This document shows positions 26,534 to 35,033 of a DNA stretch of 64,000 nucleotides, piece after piece. The position numbers and the translations under genes are program-made. This DNA comes from Labilibaculum sp041595635 (GTDB lineage Bacteria; Bacteroidota; Bacteroidia; Bacteroidales; Marinifilaceae), in NCBI RefSeq assembly GCF_041595635.1, contig NZ_JBFHJW010000012.1:16562-80561 (forward strand), read 5' to 3'. Positions within the stretch are counted from its first letter, which is position 1, and each line of letters opens with the position of its first letter. Below the pieces are notes generated by a model. It had not been told where the DNA came from. It made no database searches and saw only the letters and a program-made list of their open reading frames with translations.

Positions 26534-27757
26534 ATGGTATACTGGGATTCCGAAATTCAAAAAGGGCTGATTGGACATGATAAAAAAATGTTTCTGAGTA
26601 AGAAACAAATTATAAAATATTTATACCGAAATGGAACATTATCGGGCGCTAAAATAGCGAAAAAACTTAATCTTAGCTCTCCAACAACCCAAAGTTATTT
26701 GAATGAGTTAATTAAGGAAAATATCATCGAATATCGTGGAAAAGGAAAATCAATAGGAGGAAGACGTCCCAATATTTATGGTTTGGTTAAAAATTCAGTC
26801 TATCTGTTAGGAATTGATATTAGCCAAAATAAGTTTTCGGTTGCTATTTATAACAATGAACTTCAAAATATATCCGGTATTCAAACCAAATCTCTAAAAT
26901 TAGGGAATGACCTTTCTGCAATTGATACTATTTATGAATTTGCCAAAGCATTGCTTATTAAATTTGAGATTGAGGAGAAAAAAATTATGGGTGTTGGCAT
27001 TAATATGCCTGGACTAATTGATTCTGATTCGGGAATTAACTATTCTTATTTGTATGCTCCTGATGTTTGCTTGCGCGATGCTTTTCAAGAAAAATTTAAA
27101 TTTCCAGTTTATATTGAAAACGATTCAAAAGCTCGTGCTTTGGCCGAATTGCGTTATGGAATTGCCAAGGAATCTAAAAATGCACTGGTTCTTCAGCTCG
27201 ATTGGGGACTTGGAATAGGGATGATTTTTAATGGAAAGTTATACAAAGGCAATTCGGGTTTCTCTGGAGAGTTTAGTCATATCTTAATCAATGATGATGG
27301 TCCTTTGTGTATCTGCGGAAAACGTGGATGTTTGGAAACAATTGCTTCTGGAAGAGTTCTTGTGAGTAGGGCTTATGAAGAGTTAGACAAGAATGTAAAT
27401 TCTGCACTTCATCAAAGCAGACTTAGTAACAACGGACAATTAACACCTGATGATATTGTGAAAGCAGCAAAGGAAGGCGATCAGCTGGCTTTGTCTCTAA
27501 TTAATAGTTTCGGTCAGAATTTGGGCAAAGGATTGTCTTACCTTATTCAAATTTTAAATCCTGAATTAATTATCCTTGGAGGAACCATTTCACAAGCAAA
27601 CGAGTATCTTTTAACGCCTATCAACCAATCTCTTTTTAGCTACTGTATTCCTAAATTAAGAGAAGATACGAGCATAAAAATCTCTCAACTTGGAATTGAA
27701 TCCGGAGTTTTAGGAGCTGTTTCGGTGGTATTGGAACATGCCATTAACGATTATTAA
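26534..27757 (+). CDS. ROK-family transcriptional regulator (NagC/XylR type)
   Basis: A 407-residue repressor-type protein. The N-terminal winged helix-turn-helix spans about residues 22-85 (IIKYLYRNGTLSGAKIAKKL, then SSPTTQSYLNELIKENII). The ROK sugar-kinase-like domain follows with LGIDISQNKFSVAIY, QLDWGLGIGMIFNGKLYKG and a zinc motif CICGKRGCLE. NagC-like ROK proteins sense amino-sugar phosphates or other sugars. Position directly after the N-glycan cluster and before the fucose operon suggests control of one or both. Start choice: ATG 26534 gives a full N-terminus; ATG 26588 (MFLSKKQ) is a shorter alternative. Confidence 0.9.
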   Translation: MVYWDSEIQKGLIGHDKKMFLSKKQIIKYLYRNGTLSGAKIAKKLNLSSPTTQSYLNELIKENIIEYRGKGKSIGGRRPNIYGLVKNSVYLLGIDISQNKFSVAIYNNELQNISGIQTKSLKLGNDLSAIDTIYEFAKALLIKFEIEEKKIMGVGINMPGLIDSDSGINYSYLYAPDVCLRDAFQEKFKFPVYIENDSKARALAELRYGIAKESKNALVLQLDWGLGIGMIFNGKLYKGNSGFSGEFSHILINDDGPLCICGKRGCLETIASGRVLVSRAYEELDKNVNSALHQSRLSNNGQLTPDDIVKAAKEGDQLALSLINSFGQNLGKGLSYLIQILNPELIILGGTISQANEYLLTPINQSLFSYCIPKLREDTSIKISQLGIESGVLGAVSVVLEHAINDY

Positions 27758-27815
27758 AAAAATAGTAGAAGGGCAAAACTTGATTCATTCTCGTTTATCC
27801 TTTTCTACAGAATAG

Positions 27816-27847
27816 AAGGTGTTGCAGAATGAGCAACACCTTTTTTT
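27816..27847. terminator. bidirectional terminator between convergent ROK and AraC genes
   Basis: AAGGTGTTGC and GCAACACCTT flank a short loop, and TTTTTTT follows on the + strand. The genes on either side converge here. Confidence 0.85.
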
Positions 27848-27895
27848 ATGCCTCACCTTCTGGAAAATGGAATTCTCTTTAGCGCAAGGCATTTT

Positions 27896-28804
27896 TTACT
27901 TCATGCCAAACTCTTTTCTGTATTTTGCTGGCGACACTTTCGTAATTTGTTTAAAGATCCGAGAGAAGTGATATCGATCGGCAAACCCTGTCTTACTTGC
28001 AATTTCATCAATTTGGAAATCGGAATGGTGAAGTAAAATACACGCTTTGCCTATTCTTTTTCCCTTCACATATTTTTGAGGCGACATTCCTATTTCTTTG
28101 GTAAATAGTCGTGTAAAGGCATTGGTGGCCATGCTGGCTTGTTGTGCTAAAATTGCATTATTTAACTCCTCGTTGCTATTGTTTTCTATAAAGTTAAGAA
28201 CCTCCAAAATGCGGTAGTCTTTTGTAATTAAATTCCAGCTTTCCTCAGGCAAATCAGACAGCAGATCACTGATTAATGATTGAATGGCTAAAGTGGAATA
28301 GAAACTAAATCGGGTATGCTCATAGTTTAGGTGTCGTTTGATTACCTGTAGTTTTTCTTTCAAGTGATCGGTTAACTCATAACTAAATACACCTGGAGAA
28401 ATATTATCGTAGGGAATTCCAATGTTAAAATGAATGAATAAATGCAAAATGAATTGTTCGGCATGAAGTTGCTGTTCCGATAAAGAAGCACTTATTCTGC
28501 CTCCAATTAAGGAGTAACCAGTTTCAGGGATGATATTATCGTGCAAGCGGGTAGAATAGGAGGTGTTGGGTGCAATCATCACTATTTTATCAGGCGTTAA
28601 TGCGTATTCTTCGCTGTTATATAAAAGAACAGCGCCCTTGTAACTATTGTGGTAAATGCGCCAATAGGGGAAGGATAGCTCATTAAATTCCCAATTCTGA
28701 AGCCACCAGTATCGACAACAATGCAGGTTTATATTATAATTCGGAAACCATTGCAATACATCAGAGGGATCTCCTTTGTCAGGCACTTTGGGATAGTTTT
28801 TCAT
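27896..28804 (-). CDS. AraC-family transcriptional regulator, divergent from fucI
   Basis: A 302-residue regulator with an N-terminal sensing region and a C-terminal double helix-turn-helix (about 205-302). NAFTRLFTKEIGMSPQKYVKGKR and DEIASKTGFADRYHFSRIFK are textbook AraC helices. ATG 28804 (MKNYPKV) is chosen over ATG 28849, because a TAnnTTTG promoter element (28828-28835) lies between them and would place the transcript start after the longer start. It is transcribed away from fucI with a 122-bp shared region, so it probably activates the fucose operon on sensing L-fucose or an intermediate (inference). Confidence 0.9.
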   Translation of the reverse strand: MKNYPKVPDKGDPSDVLQWFPNYNINLHCCRYWWLQNWEFNELSFPYWRIYHNSYKGAVLLYNSEEYALTPDKIVMIAPNTSYSTRLHDNIIPETGYSLIGGRISASLSEQQLHAEQFILHLFIHFNIGIPYDNISPGVFSYELTDHLKEKLQVIKRHLNYEHTRFSFYSTLAIQSLISDLLSDLPEESWNLITKDYRILEVLNFIENNSNEELNNAILAQQASMATNAFTRLFTKEIGMSPQKYVKGKRIGKACILLHHSDFQIDEIASKTGFADRYHFSRIFKQITKVSPAKYRKEFGMK

Positions 28805-28827
28805 AGTGAAAATGTTAGAAACAGATA

Positions 28828-28835
28828 CAAATATA
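28828..28835 (-). promoter_or_regulatory. TAnnTTTG promoter -7 element for the AraC gene
   Basis: The minus strand reads TATATTTG, a perfect match to the Bacteroidota -7 box, 23 bases before ATG 28804. It decides the start codon of the regulator. Confidence 0.6.
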
Positions 28836-28926
28836 ACTGAATTAAACATTTTCTATTTCATTAAATGATGGCAAATTTGTAAAGGAGATAGTAAAAATAT
28901 AATTACAAACAAAAAAATAAGATAAA

Positions 28927-30714
28927 ATGGCTAACAGGCTCATTGGCGATTTGCCAAAAGTAGGAATCAGACCCGTAATCGATGGCAGAGAAAAGGGAGT
29001 AAGAGAATCTTTAGAGGTTCAGGTAATGGATCTTGCAAAAGCTGCAGCAAAATTTATTCAAGATAATCTGCGTTTTCCAAGTGGTGAGAAAGTAGAATGT
29101 GTGATTGCTGATACTTGTATTGGTGGTGTTGCCGAAGCGGCCATGTGTGCTAATAAATTTAAAAAGGAAGGCGTTGGGGTTTCTCTAACAGTGACTCCTT
29201 GCTGGTGCTATGGAACTGAGGTAATGGATACAGATCCTATGTTGCCAAAAGCAGTTTGGGGATTTAATGGTACCGAACGTCCGGGAGCAGTTTATTTAGC
29301 AGCGGCTTTGGCAGGTTATACACAAAAAGGCTTGCCTACATTTGGGATCTATGGTCGCGATGTTCAGGAAGCTGGCGATATCAATATTCCTGCTGATGTA
29401 CAGGAAAAACTGTTGCGATTTGTGAAATCGGCTCTTGCAGTAGCTCAAATGAACGGTAAATCATACCTGTCTATTGGATATAGTTCAATGGGTATTGCAG
29501 GTTCAATGGTCGATTCTAATTTCTTTCAGGACTATTTAGGAATCAGAGCTGAGTTTGTAGAGTCGGTTGAAATATTACGTCGTATTGATGAAGGCATTTA
29601 CGATGAAGAGGAATACCAAAAAGCGTTAGCATGGACCAAAGAAAACTGTAAAGAGGGAGAGGATCCAAATGCTCCTGAAGCACAAGCTTCTGCTGAAAGA
29701 AAAGCAGCTGAGTGGGAAACAGTCGTTAAAATGACTTTGATTTGCCGTGATATGATGATTGGTAATGAGAAGCTTGTTGAAAAAGGATTTAGAGAAGAAG
29801 GTTTAGGAAGAAATGCAATCTTAGGAGGTTTCCAGGGACAGCGTCAATGGACCGATTATCAACCAAATGCCGATTTCACCGAAGCCATTTTAAATTCATC
29901 TTTCGATTGGAATGGAATTCGTCAGTCTTATGTTTTTGCAACCGAAAACGATAGTTTAAATAGTGTATCCATGTTATTTGGACATCTATTAACGAATACA
30001 GCCCAGATTTTTTCCGATGTAAGAACTTACTGGAGTCCAGATGCTGTTAAGCGTGTAACAGGAAAAGAATTAACTGGCTTGGCTGAAAATGGAATCATTC
30101 ACTTGATTAATTCAGGATCTACAACTCTTGATGCTACCGCACAACAACGCGATGCCGAAGGAAACCCAGCTATGAAAGCTTTCTGGGAAATTACTGAAGC
30201 GGAAGCTCAAAAATGTTTGGATAAAACTGATTGGCCACAAGCTGATAGAGGTTATTTTCGTGGAGGGGGTTATTCATCACGATTTAAAACTGAAGGCCAA
30301 ATGCCTGTTACCATGTGCCGTGTAAATATGGTAAAAGGCCAAGGTCCTGTTCTACAGATTGCTGAAGGATGGACAGTAGAATTACCAGAGGATATTCATT
30401 CTGTTCTGGATGTTAGAACCAATCCAACCTGGCCAACTACCTGGTTTGTTCCCAGAACAAATGGCGAAGGTGCATTTAAAGATGTTTATTCAGTAATGGC
30501 TAATTGGGGAGCGAATCATGGAGCAATTAGTTACGGTCACATTGGTGCCGATCTAATTACTTTAGCTTCCATTTTAAGAATACCAGTTAACATGCACAAT
30601 GTTGATGAGGATGATATTTTCCGTCCTAGTGCCTGGGCTTCTTTTGGTACTGATAAGGAAGGATCAGACTATAGAGCTTGTGCTACCTACGGTCCGCTTT
30701 ACGGAATGAAGTAG
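28927..30714 (+). CDS. fucI: L-fucose isomerase
   Basis: Converts L-fucose to L-fuculose, the first step of intracellular fucose use; Mn-dependent hexamer in the family. At 595 aa it is almost the same length as E. coli FucI (591 aa), with start MANRLIGDLPKVGIRPVIDGR. The catalytic bases are visible: Glu340 in VFATENDSL and Asp364 in FSDVRTYWSP, with the same 24-residue spacing as E. coli E337/D361. The metal-site His region near the end is GAISYGHIGAD. It is the first gene of the rightward fucose operon and divergent from the AraC regulator. Cytoplasmic; no signal peptide. Confidence 0.97.
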   Translation: MANRLIGDLPKVGIRPVIDGREKGVRESLEVQVMDLAKAAAKFIQDNLRFPSGEKVECVIADTCIGGVAEAAMCANKFKKEGVGVSLTVTPCWCYGTEVMDTDPMLPKAVWGFNGTERPGAVYLAAALAGYTQKGLPTFGIYGRDVQEAGDINIPADVQEKLLRFVKSALAVAQMNGKSYLSIGYSSMGIAGSMVDSNFFQDYLGIRAEFVESVEILRRIDEGIYDEEEYQKALAWTKENCKEGEDPNAPEAQASAERKAAEWETVVKMTLICRDMMIGNEKLVEKGFREEGLGRNAILGGFQGQRQWTDYQPNADFTEAILNSSFDWNGIRQSYVFATENDSLNSVSMLFGHLLTNTAQIFSDVRTYWSPDAVKRVTGKELTGLAENGIIHLINSGSTTLDATAQQRDAEGNPAMKAFWEITEAEAQKCLDKTDWPQADRGYFRGGGYSSRFKTEGQMPVTMCRVNMVKGQGPVLQIAEGWTVELPEDIHSVLDVRTNPTWPTTWFVPRTNGEGAFKDVYSVMANWGANHGAISYGHIGADLITLASILRIPVNMHNVDEDDIFRPSAWASFGTDKEGSDYRACATYGPLYGMK

Positions 30715-30737
30715 TTAAGTTGAAAAATAGAGTATTA

Positions 30738-30774
30738 AACAGGTGTAGAAGTTATTGCAATTTTTACACCTGTT
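30738..30774. other. intergenic hairpin between fucI and fucK
   Basis: AACAGGTGTA and TACACCTGTT form a perfect 10-bp stem with a 17-base loop and no following T-run. It may set the fucI to fucK mRNA ratio by processing or partial termination. Confidence 0.5.
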
Positions 30775-30825
30775 AGTAACTAAAGTTCTGATATTGGAAA
30801 ATTGGAGAACCATAGAATAGGAAAA

Positions 30826-32298
30826 ATGATACAGAAAGATATAGCCATAGTTTTCGATTGTGGAGCAACAAATGTGAGAGTGATTGCAATGGATAAGTTA
30901 GGGCAAATATTGTCGTCCTATGCGATGCCTAACGAAACTGATGATGATCCTCATTTTCCCGGAGGAAGAATTTGGGATTTGGATAAATTATGGGGAAAAT
31001 TGTGTACGCTCTCAAAAAAAGTAACTGCTGAGATAGATCCACAGCGAATAGCAGGAACAACAGTAACTACTTTTGGTGTAGATGGTGCTTTTACCGATGA
31101 AGAAGGTGAACTTTTATACCCAGTGGTTTCCTGGCAATGCCAACGTACTGAATCCATTCTGAAAAACATCGAAAAATACATACCTCTGCAGGAGCTTTAT
31201 AAGATTACGGGTGTTTATCCTTATGCCTTCAATACCATAAATAAAATGATCTGGTTCAAAGAAAATCGTCCAGATATTTTGGAAAAATCTCATCGTTTCT
31301 TATTTATGCCTTCATTACTCATCAATAAATTATCGGGAGCAATGCAAAACGATGCCTCGATGATGGGTACTGCTATGATGGCGGATCTTGGAAAACGTAA
31401 GTTTTCACAAAAAATATTGAAGACAATTGGATTGGATGAAAAAACTTTTGGTCCTATTGGAGAACCAGGAGATCAAGCGGCCTGTGTTCATAACGAAGCT
31501 TCTGAAAAAACGGGTTTACCAGAAGGAACACCTGTCTTTTTGACTGGGCACGATACTCAATTTGCCATATTCGGATCCGGAGCACAACTGAATCAGCCTG
31601 TGCTGAGTTCTGGAACCTGGGAGATTGTAATGACTCGTAGTGATTCTTTTACGGCCTCTAATAACGAGCTGGAAAATAATTTAACCATCGAAATGGATTC
31701 AATTCCAGGAGTGTATAATATTGGTCAAAACTGGTTGAGTTCTGGTGTATTGGAATGGTTTTCAAGAAACTTTTATCCCGATTTGAGTGGTAATGAGTTG
31801 TATGCTAAAATGATCGGGGAAGCGGAATTGGAATTGCCAGGTGCAAATGGTGTTTCTGTCGATCCTGCCTTTTACGACGACGGAACAAGTATGAACAGTG
31901 GAACGATTACTGGTCTTACTATAAATACCAAACGAAGCCAGGTGTATAGAGCATTTTTAGAAAGTTTAGCCTTTCGACTTCGAGAAGGATTAGAAGCTTT
32001 AGAGAGTGCAGGAAAATTTAAAGCAGAACGAATAATATGTGTCGGTGGAGGATCGAAAAACAGACTATGGAATCAGTTAAGAGCTGATGTTTGTGATACT
32101 CCAATACAATTAATCGACCAAAAAGAAACTACAGTTTTAGGAGCATCAATGTTTGTGTTTGCTGGAGCAGGAGTTTACAAGTCGGCTAACGCAGCACGTC
32201 AAAAAATATCGTATAACCCTCAAGTTATTAAGCCATCTAGTAATAAAAAAGTATACGATCAGCTTTATAAAAATTACATAAAATTTAAAAAACAGTAA
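30826..32298 (+). CDS. fucK: L-fuculokinase (FGGY family)
   Basis: Phosphorylates L-fuculose to L-fuculose 1-phosphate with ATP. The ATG at 30826 is preceded by AGGA and is preferred to an in-frame TTG at 30802. The 490-aa protein shows the two FGGY ATPase lobes: VFDCGATNVRVIAMD (phosphate 1), TTFGVDGAFTDEEG, the GHDTQFAIFGSGA and LSSGTWEI core, and CVGGGSKNRLWNQLRAD (adenosine motif). These segments are strongly alike to E. coli FucK, more so than to rhamnulokinase. It lies between fucI and fucU, 11 bases before the latter. Confidence 0.95.
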   Translation: MIQKDIAIVFDCGATNVRVIAMDKLGQILSSYAMPNETDDDPHFPGGRIWDLDKLWGKLCTLSKKVTAEIDPQRIAGTTVTTFGVDGAFTDEEGELLYPVVSWQCQRTESILKNIEKYIPLQELYKITGVYPYAFNTINKMIWFKENRPDILEKSHRFLFMPSLLINKLSGAMQNDASMMGTAMMADLGKRKFSQKILKTIGLDEKTFGPIGEPGDQAACVHNEASEKTGLPEGTPVFLTGHDTQFAIFGSGAQLNQPVLSSGTWEIVMTRSDSFTASNNELENNLTIEMDSIPGVYNIGQNWLSSGVLEWFSRNFYPDLSGNELYAKMIGEAELELPGANGVSVDPAFYDDGTSMNSGTITGLTINTKRSQVYRAFLESLAFRLREGLEALESAGKFKAERIICVGGGSKNRLWNQLRADVCDTPIQLIDQKETTVLGASMFVFAGAGVYKSANAARQKISYNPQVIKPSSNKKVYDQLYKNYIKFKKQ

Positions 32299-32309
32299 TT
32301 CATATTAAT

Positions 32310-32768
32310 ATGCTAAAAGGAATATCACCTATTTTAAGCCCTGATTTACTCTCTGTTCTGTATAAAATGGGACATGGAGATGAAATCATATTGGCCGATG
32401 CTCACTTTCCCGGAGAAAGTTTTAATGGTAATGTATTGAGAGCTGACGGGATAAAAATACCAGATTTATTAGCTGCTATTCTACCATTGTTTGAGTTAGA
32501 TCAATATGTAGATAATCCATTAGTTATGATGGATGCTGTTCCAGGAGATACACTTGACCCAACTGTTGAACGTAGTTATTTGAAAAGTATTCGAATAACA
32601 AACCCCAATGCTAAACCTGTAGAAAGAGTAGAGCGTTTTGCTTTTTATGAGCGAGCTACTAAGGCTTATGCAGTTGTTATAACAGGTGAAACGGCTAAGT
32701 ATGGAAATATCATTTTGAAAAAAGGGGTAACCCCAATATTAACTTCTAAACCTACCAATTGTGAATAG
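32310..32768 (+). CDS. fucU: L-fucose mutarotase
   Basis: Interconverts alpha- and beta-L-fucopyranose so that the isomerase gets its preferred anomer. The 152-aa RbsD/FucU-fold protein starts MLKGISPILSPDLL. The catalytic His22 is in MGHGDEI, followed by ADAHFPGES. The C-terminal FYERATKAYAVVITGETAKYGNIILKKG is the family end motif. The stop codon overlaps the fucP start by 8 bases, implying coupled translation of mutarotase and transporter. Confidence 0.95.
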   Translation: MLKGISPILSPDLLSVLYKMGHGDEIILADAHFPGESFNGNVLRADGIKIPDLLAAILPLFELDQYVDNPLVMMDAVPGDTLDPTVERSYLKSIRITNPNAKPVERVERFAFYERATKAYAVVITGETAKYGNIILKKGVTPILTSKPTNCE

Positions 32769-34059
32769 CTCGTCTAAAGTCGTAGAGAAAAAATATCTGG
32801 TATCATTTATCCTTATTACAAGTATTTTTGCTTTATGGGGATTTGCCAATGATATTACAAATCCCATGGTTGCTGCATTTAAAACGGTAATGGAGCTAAC
32901 AAACACCAAAGCTACTTTAATTCAATTTGCCTTTTATGGCGGATATACTACAATGGCTATTCCTGCTGCATTGTTTGCGCAAAAGTATAGTTATAAAAAA
33001 GGGGTTTTACTAGGTCTAGGTTTGTATGCCTTAGGAGCTCTTTTGTTTTATCCTGCTGCTCAGTTTCAAATGTTTGGCTTTTTTGTAGGTTCATTGTACG
33101 TATTAACTTTCGGACTTGCTTTTTTAGAAACCACATGCAATCCATTTATTCTTTCGTTGGGATCAAAAGAAACAGCTACTCGTCGATTAAATTTAGCACA
33201 GTCCTTTAACCCAATGGGATCTTTTATTGGGATGACTGTTGCTGCAAGATTTGTTTTGGCAAACTTAAATGCTGATAAACATTTTGATGCGGCAGGGAAT
33301 AAAATAGATTTCTCAACATTAGATGAGGCTACTAAAGCCTTGGATAGGTTGCACGATCTTGCTGTAATCAGAGATCCATACGTAGCATTAGGCCTTGTTG
33401 TTCTTGCTATGTTAGTGGTTATTGCGGTGGTTAAAATGCCAGTGACTGATCATCAGGAAGAAATGCATCCTTTGCAATCAATGAAGAGACTGTTCAAAAA
33501 CAAAGTATATCGTACAGGTGTTATTGCCCAAATTGCTTACGTGGCTGCACAAATCATGTGCTGGACATTTATTATCCAGTATGCTGAGAATTTAGGATTA
33601 ACAAAAGAAGCAGGACAGTATCATAATATGGTTGCCATGGGAATGTTCATTGTTAGTCGTTTAGCGAGTACTTTTATTTTGAAGTACGTAAATGCAAGTA
33701 AGCTTTTAATGTGGTTTGCCATTGGTGGAATTACAACAACGGCAGGAGCAATTCTTATTGTTGGTTTGCCTGGTTTATATTGTTTGGTTGCTACATCGAT
33801 ATTTATGTCTTTAATGTTCCCAACAATTTACGGTATCGCATTGGGAAATGTGGGGCAGGATACAACCTTAGGATCTGCAGGCTTGGTAATGGCTATTGTA
33901 GGTGGAGCTATTATGCCAATGTTACAAGCTATGATTATGGATTTAGGTACAGTAGGATTTCTACCTGCAGTTAATGCATCCTTTATTTTGCCATTATTGT
34001 GTTTTGTTGTTATAGCATTTTATGGTAGGTATTCGAGTAAAGTATTAGCTATAGCTTAG
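32761..34059 (+). CDS. fucP: L-fucose:H+ symporter (FHS family MFS)
   Basis: Inner-membrane fucose importer of 432 aa with about 12 helices. It starts with GTG inside the end of fucU (8-base overlap); there is no better ATG upstream. FALWGFANDITNPMV contains the helix-1 Asp, and GLAFLETTCNPFILSLG carries the helix-4 Glu. These correspond to the Asp46 and Glu135 needed for proton-coupled transport in E. coli FucP. RLNLAQSFNPMGS is the next family motif. An FHS transporter without ABC partners, placed between fucU and the aldolase, fits fucose rather than other sugars. Confidence 0.93.
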   Translation: MNSSSKVVEKKYLVSFILITSIFALWGFANDITNPMVAAFKTVMELTNTKATLIQFAFYGGYTTMAIPAALFAQKYSYKKGVLLGLGLYALGALLFYPAAQFQMFGFFVGSLYVLTFGLAFLETTCNPFILSLGSKETATRRLNLAQSFNPMGSFIGMTVAARFVLANLNADKHFDAAGNKIDFSTLDEATKALDRLHDLAVIRDPYVALGLVVLAMLVVIAVVKMPVTDHQEEMHPLQSMKRLFKNKVYRTGVIAQIAYVAAQIMCWTFIIQYAENLGLTKEAGQYHNMVAMGMFIVSRLASTFILKYVNASKLLMWFAIGGITTTAGAILIVGLPGLYCLVATSIFMSLMFPTIYGIALGNVGQDTTLGSAGLVMAIVGGAIMPMLQAMIMDLGTVGFLPAVNASFILPLLCFVVIAFYGRYSSKVLAIA

Positions 34060-34164
34060 CTTTTTATAGATGTTTTGTTGTGATGATCCTATACAAAAAT
34101 AGGACATGGGCATATAAAGCGGAATAGTAAATTAGTAATAAAATTTTAAAATAATATAAGGGTT

Positions 34165-34962
34165 ATGAATACATTGACAAATTTACCAGAAGGAGTTCAA
34201 AAAGAAATAGATAAGGTTTCTGAAATAGCTGGATACCTTTGGGATAGAGAATGGGCAGAACGAAATGCCGGGAATATTTCAATCAACTTAACTGATTACT
34301 TTAAAGGAGTAGAACTTAGCAATCCAGATCGATTTTTCGAATATGATTTTCCAAAAAATGTTGCTGGTTTAGTTGTATTTATTTCAGGAACAGGATGTCA
34401 CCTTAGACACTTAATTAATCGTATCGAGGAAGCTGCTTGTATCTTGAAAATTAATGATGATGCAACGGGTTATTCAATTGTTTGGGGAGGTAAAAAAGAA
34501 AACTTCGGACCTACCTGCGAGTTGATTTCTCACGTAAAAATCCATCAATTTAATAGTGTAAATAATCCTACACATAAAGCCATTGTTCATACACATCCAA
34601 TCGAGTTAATCGTGATGAGTCATCATCCTATTTTTAACGATCAGGAGAAAATGAACCATTCTTTATGGAAAATGTGTCCTGAAATTAAAGTGTTTGTGCC
34701 TAAAGGAGTGCATTGTACACCTTATGCTTTATCAAGTTCTGAAGATTTAGCTGATAAAACCATCGAAGGTCTTAAAAATTATAATGTATCGCTTTGGGAG
34801 AAACATGGTGCAACCGCAACAGGAGAAGATGCTGAAAGAGCTTTTGATTATTTAGATGTTGCCAATAAAGGAGCGAAGCTATTGCTAACAGCTTGGGCAG
34901 CAGGATTCGATCCTGATGGTTTAAGTAAGGATCAGTTGACAGAATTGGAACAATTTATTTAA
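34165..34962 (+). CDS. class II aldolase, RhaD type, acting in the fucose operon
   Basis: Zn-dependent aldolase of 265 aa. By sequence it is a rhamnulose-1-phosphate aldolase (RhaD): WAERNAGNISI, FISGTGCHLRHL, GYSIVWGGKKENFGPTCELISHVKIH, the metal motif HTHPIELIVMSHH, and WEKHGATATGEDAERAFD. E. coli FucA, the usual fuculose-1-phosphate aldolase, is about 50 residues shorter and lacks the long N-terminal part. Since fucI and fucK are in the same operon and no FucA-type gene is present, it probably splits L-fuculose 1-phosphate to dihydroxyacetone phosphate and L-lactaldehyde. It may also serve rhamnose; both are inference. A terminator hairpin follows. Confidence 0.88.
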   Translation: MNTLTNLPEGVQKEIDKVSEIAGYLWDREWAERNAGNISINLTDYFKGVELSNPDRFFEYDFPKNVAGLVVFISGTGCHLRHLINRIEEAACILKINDDATGYSIVWGGKKENFGPTCELISHVKIHQFNSVNNPTHKAIVHTHPIELIVMSHHPIFNDQEKMNHSLWKMCPEIKVFVPKGVHCTPYALSSSEDLADKTIEGLKNYNVSLWEKHGATATGEDAERAFDYLDVANKGAKLLLTAWAAGFDPDGLSKDQLTELEQFI

Positions 34963-34979
34963 ACGTATTATACTATGTG

Positions 34980-35013
34980 AAGAGGCTTTTCCTAAGGACT
35001 GCCTCTTTTTTTT
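34980..35013 (+). terminator. terminator/attenuator between aldolase and fucO
   Basis: AAGAGGC and GCCTCTT enclose a 14-base loop and run into T8. It would reduce or end transcription before fucO, so fucO may be expressed at a lower level or need its own promoter. Confidence 0.8.
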
Positions 35014-35033
35014 AAAATTTTTATACAATAAAG

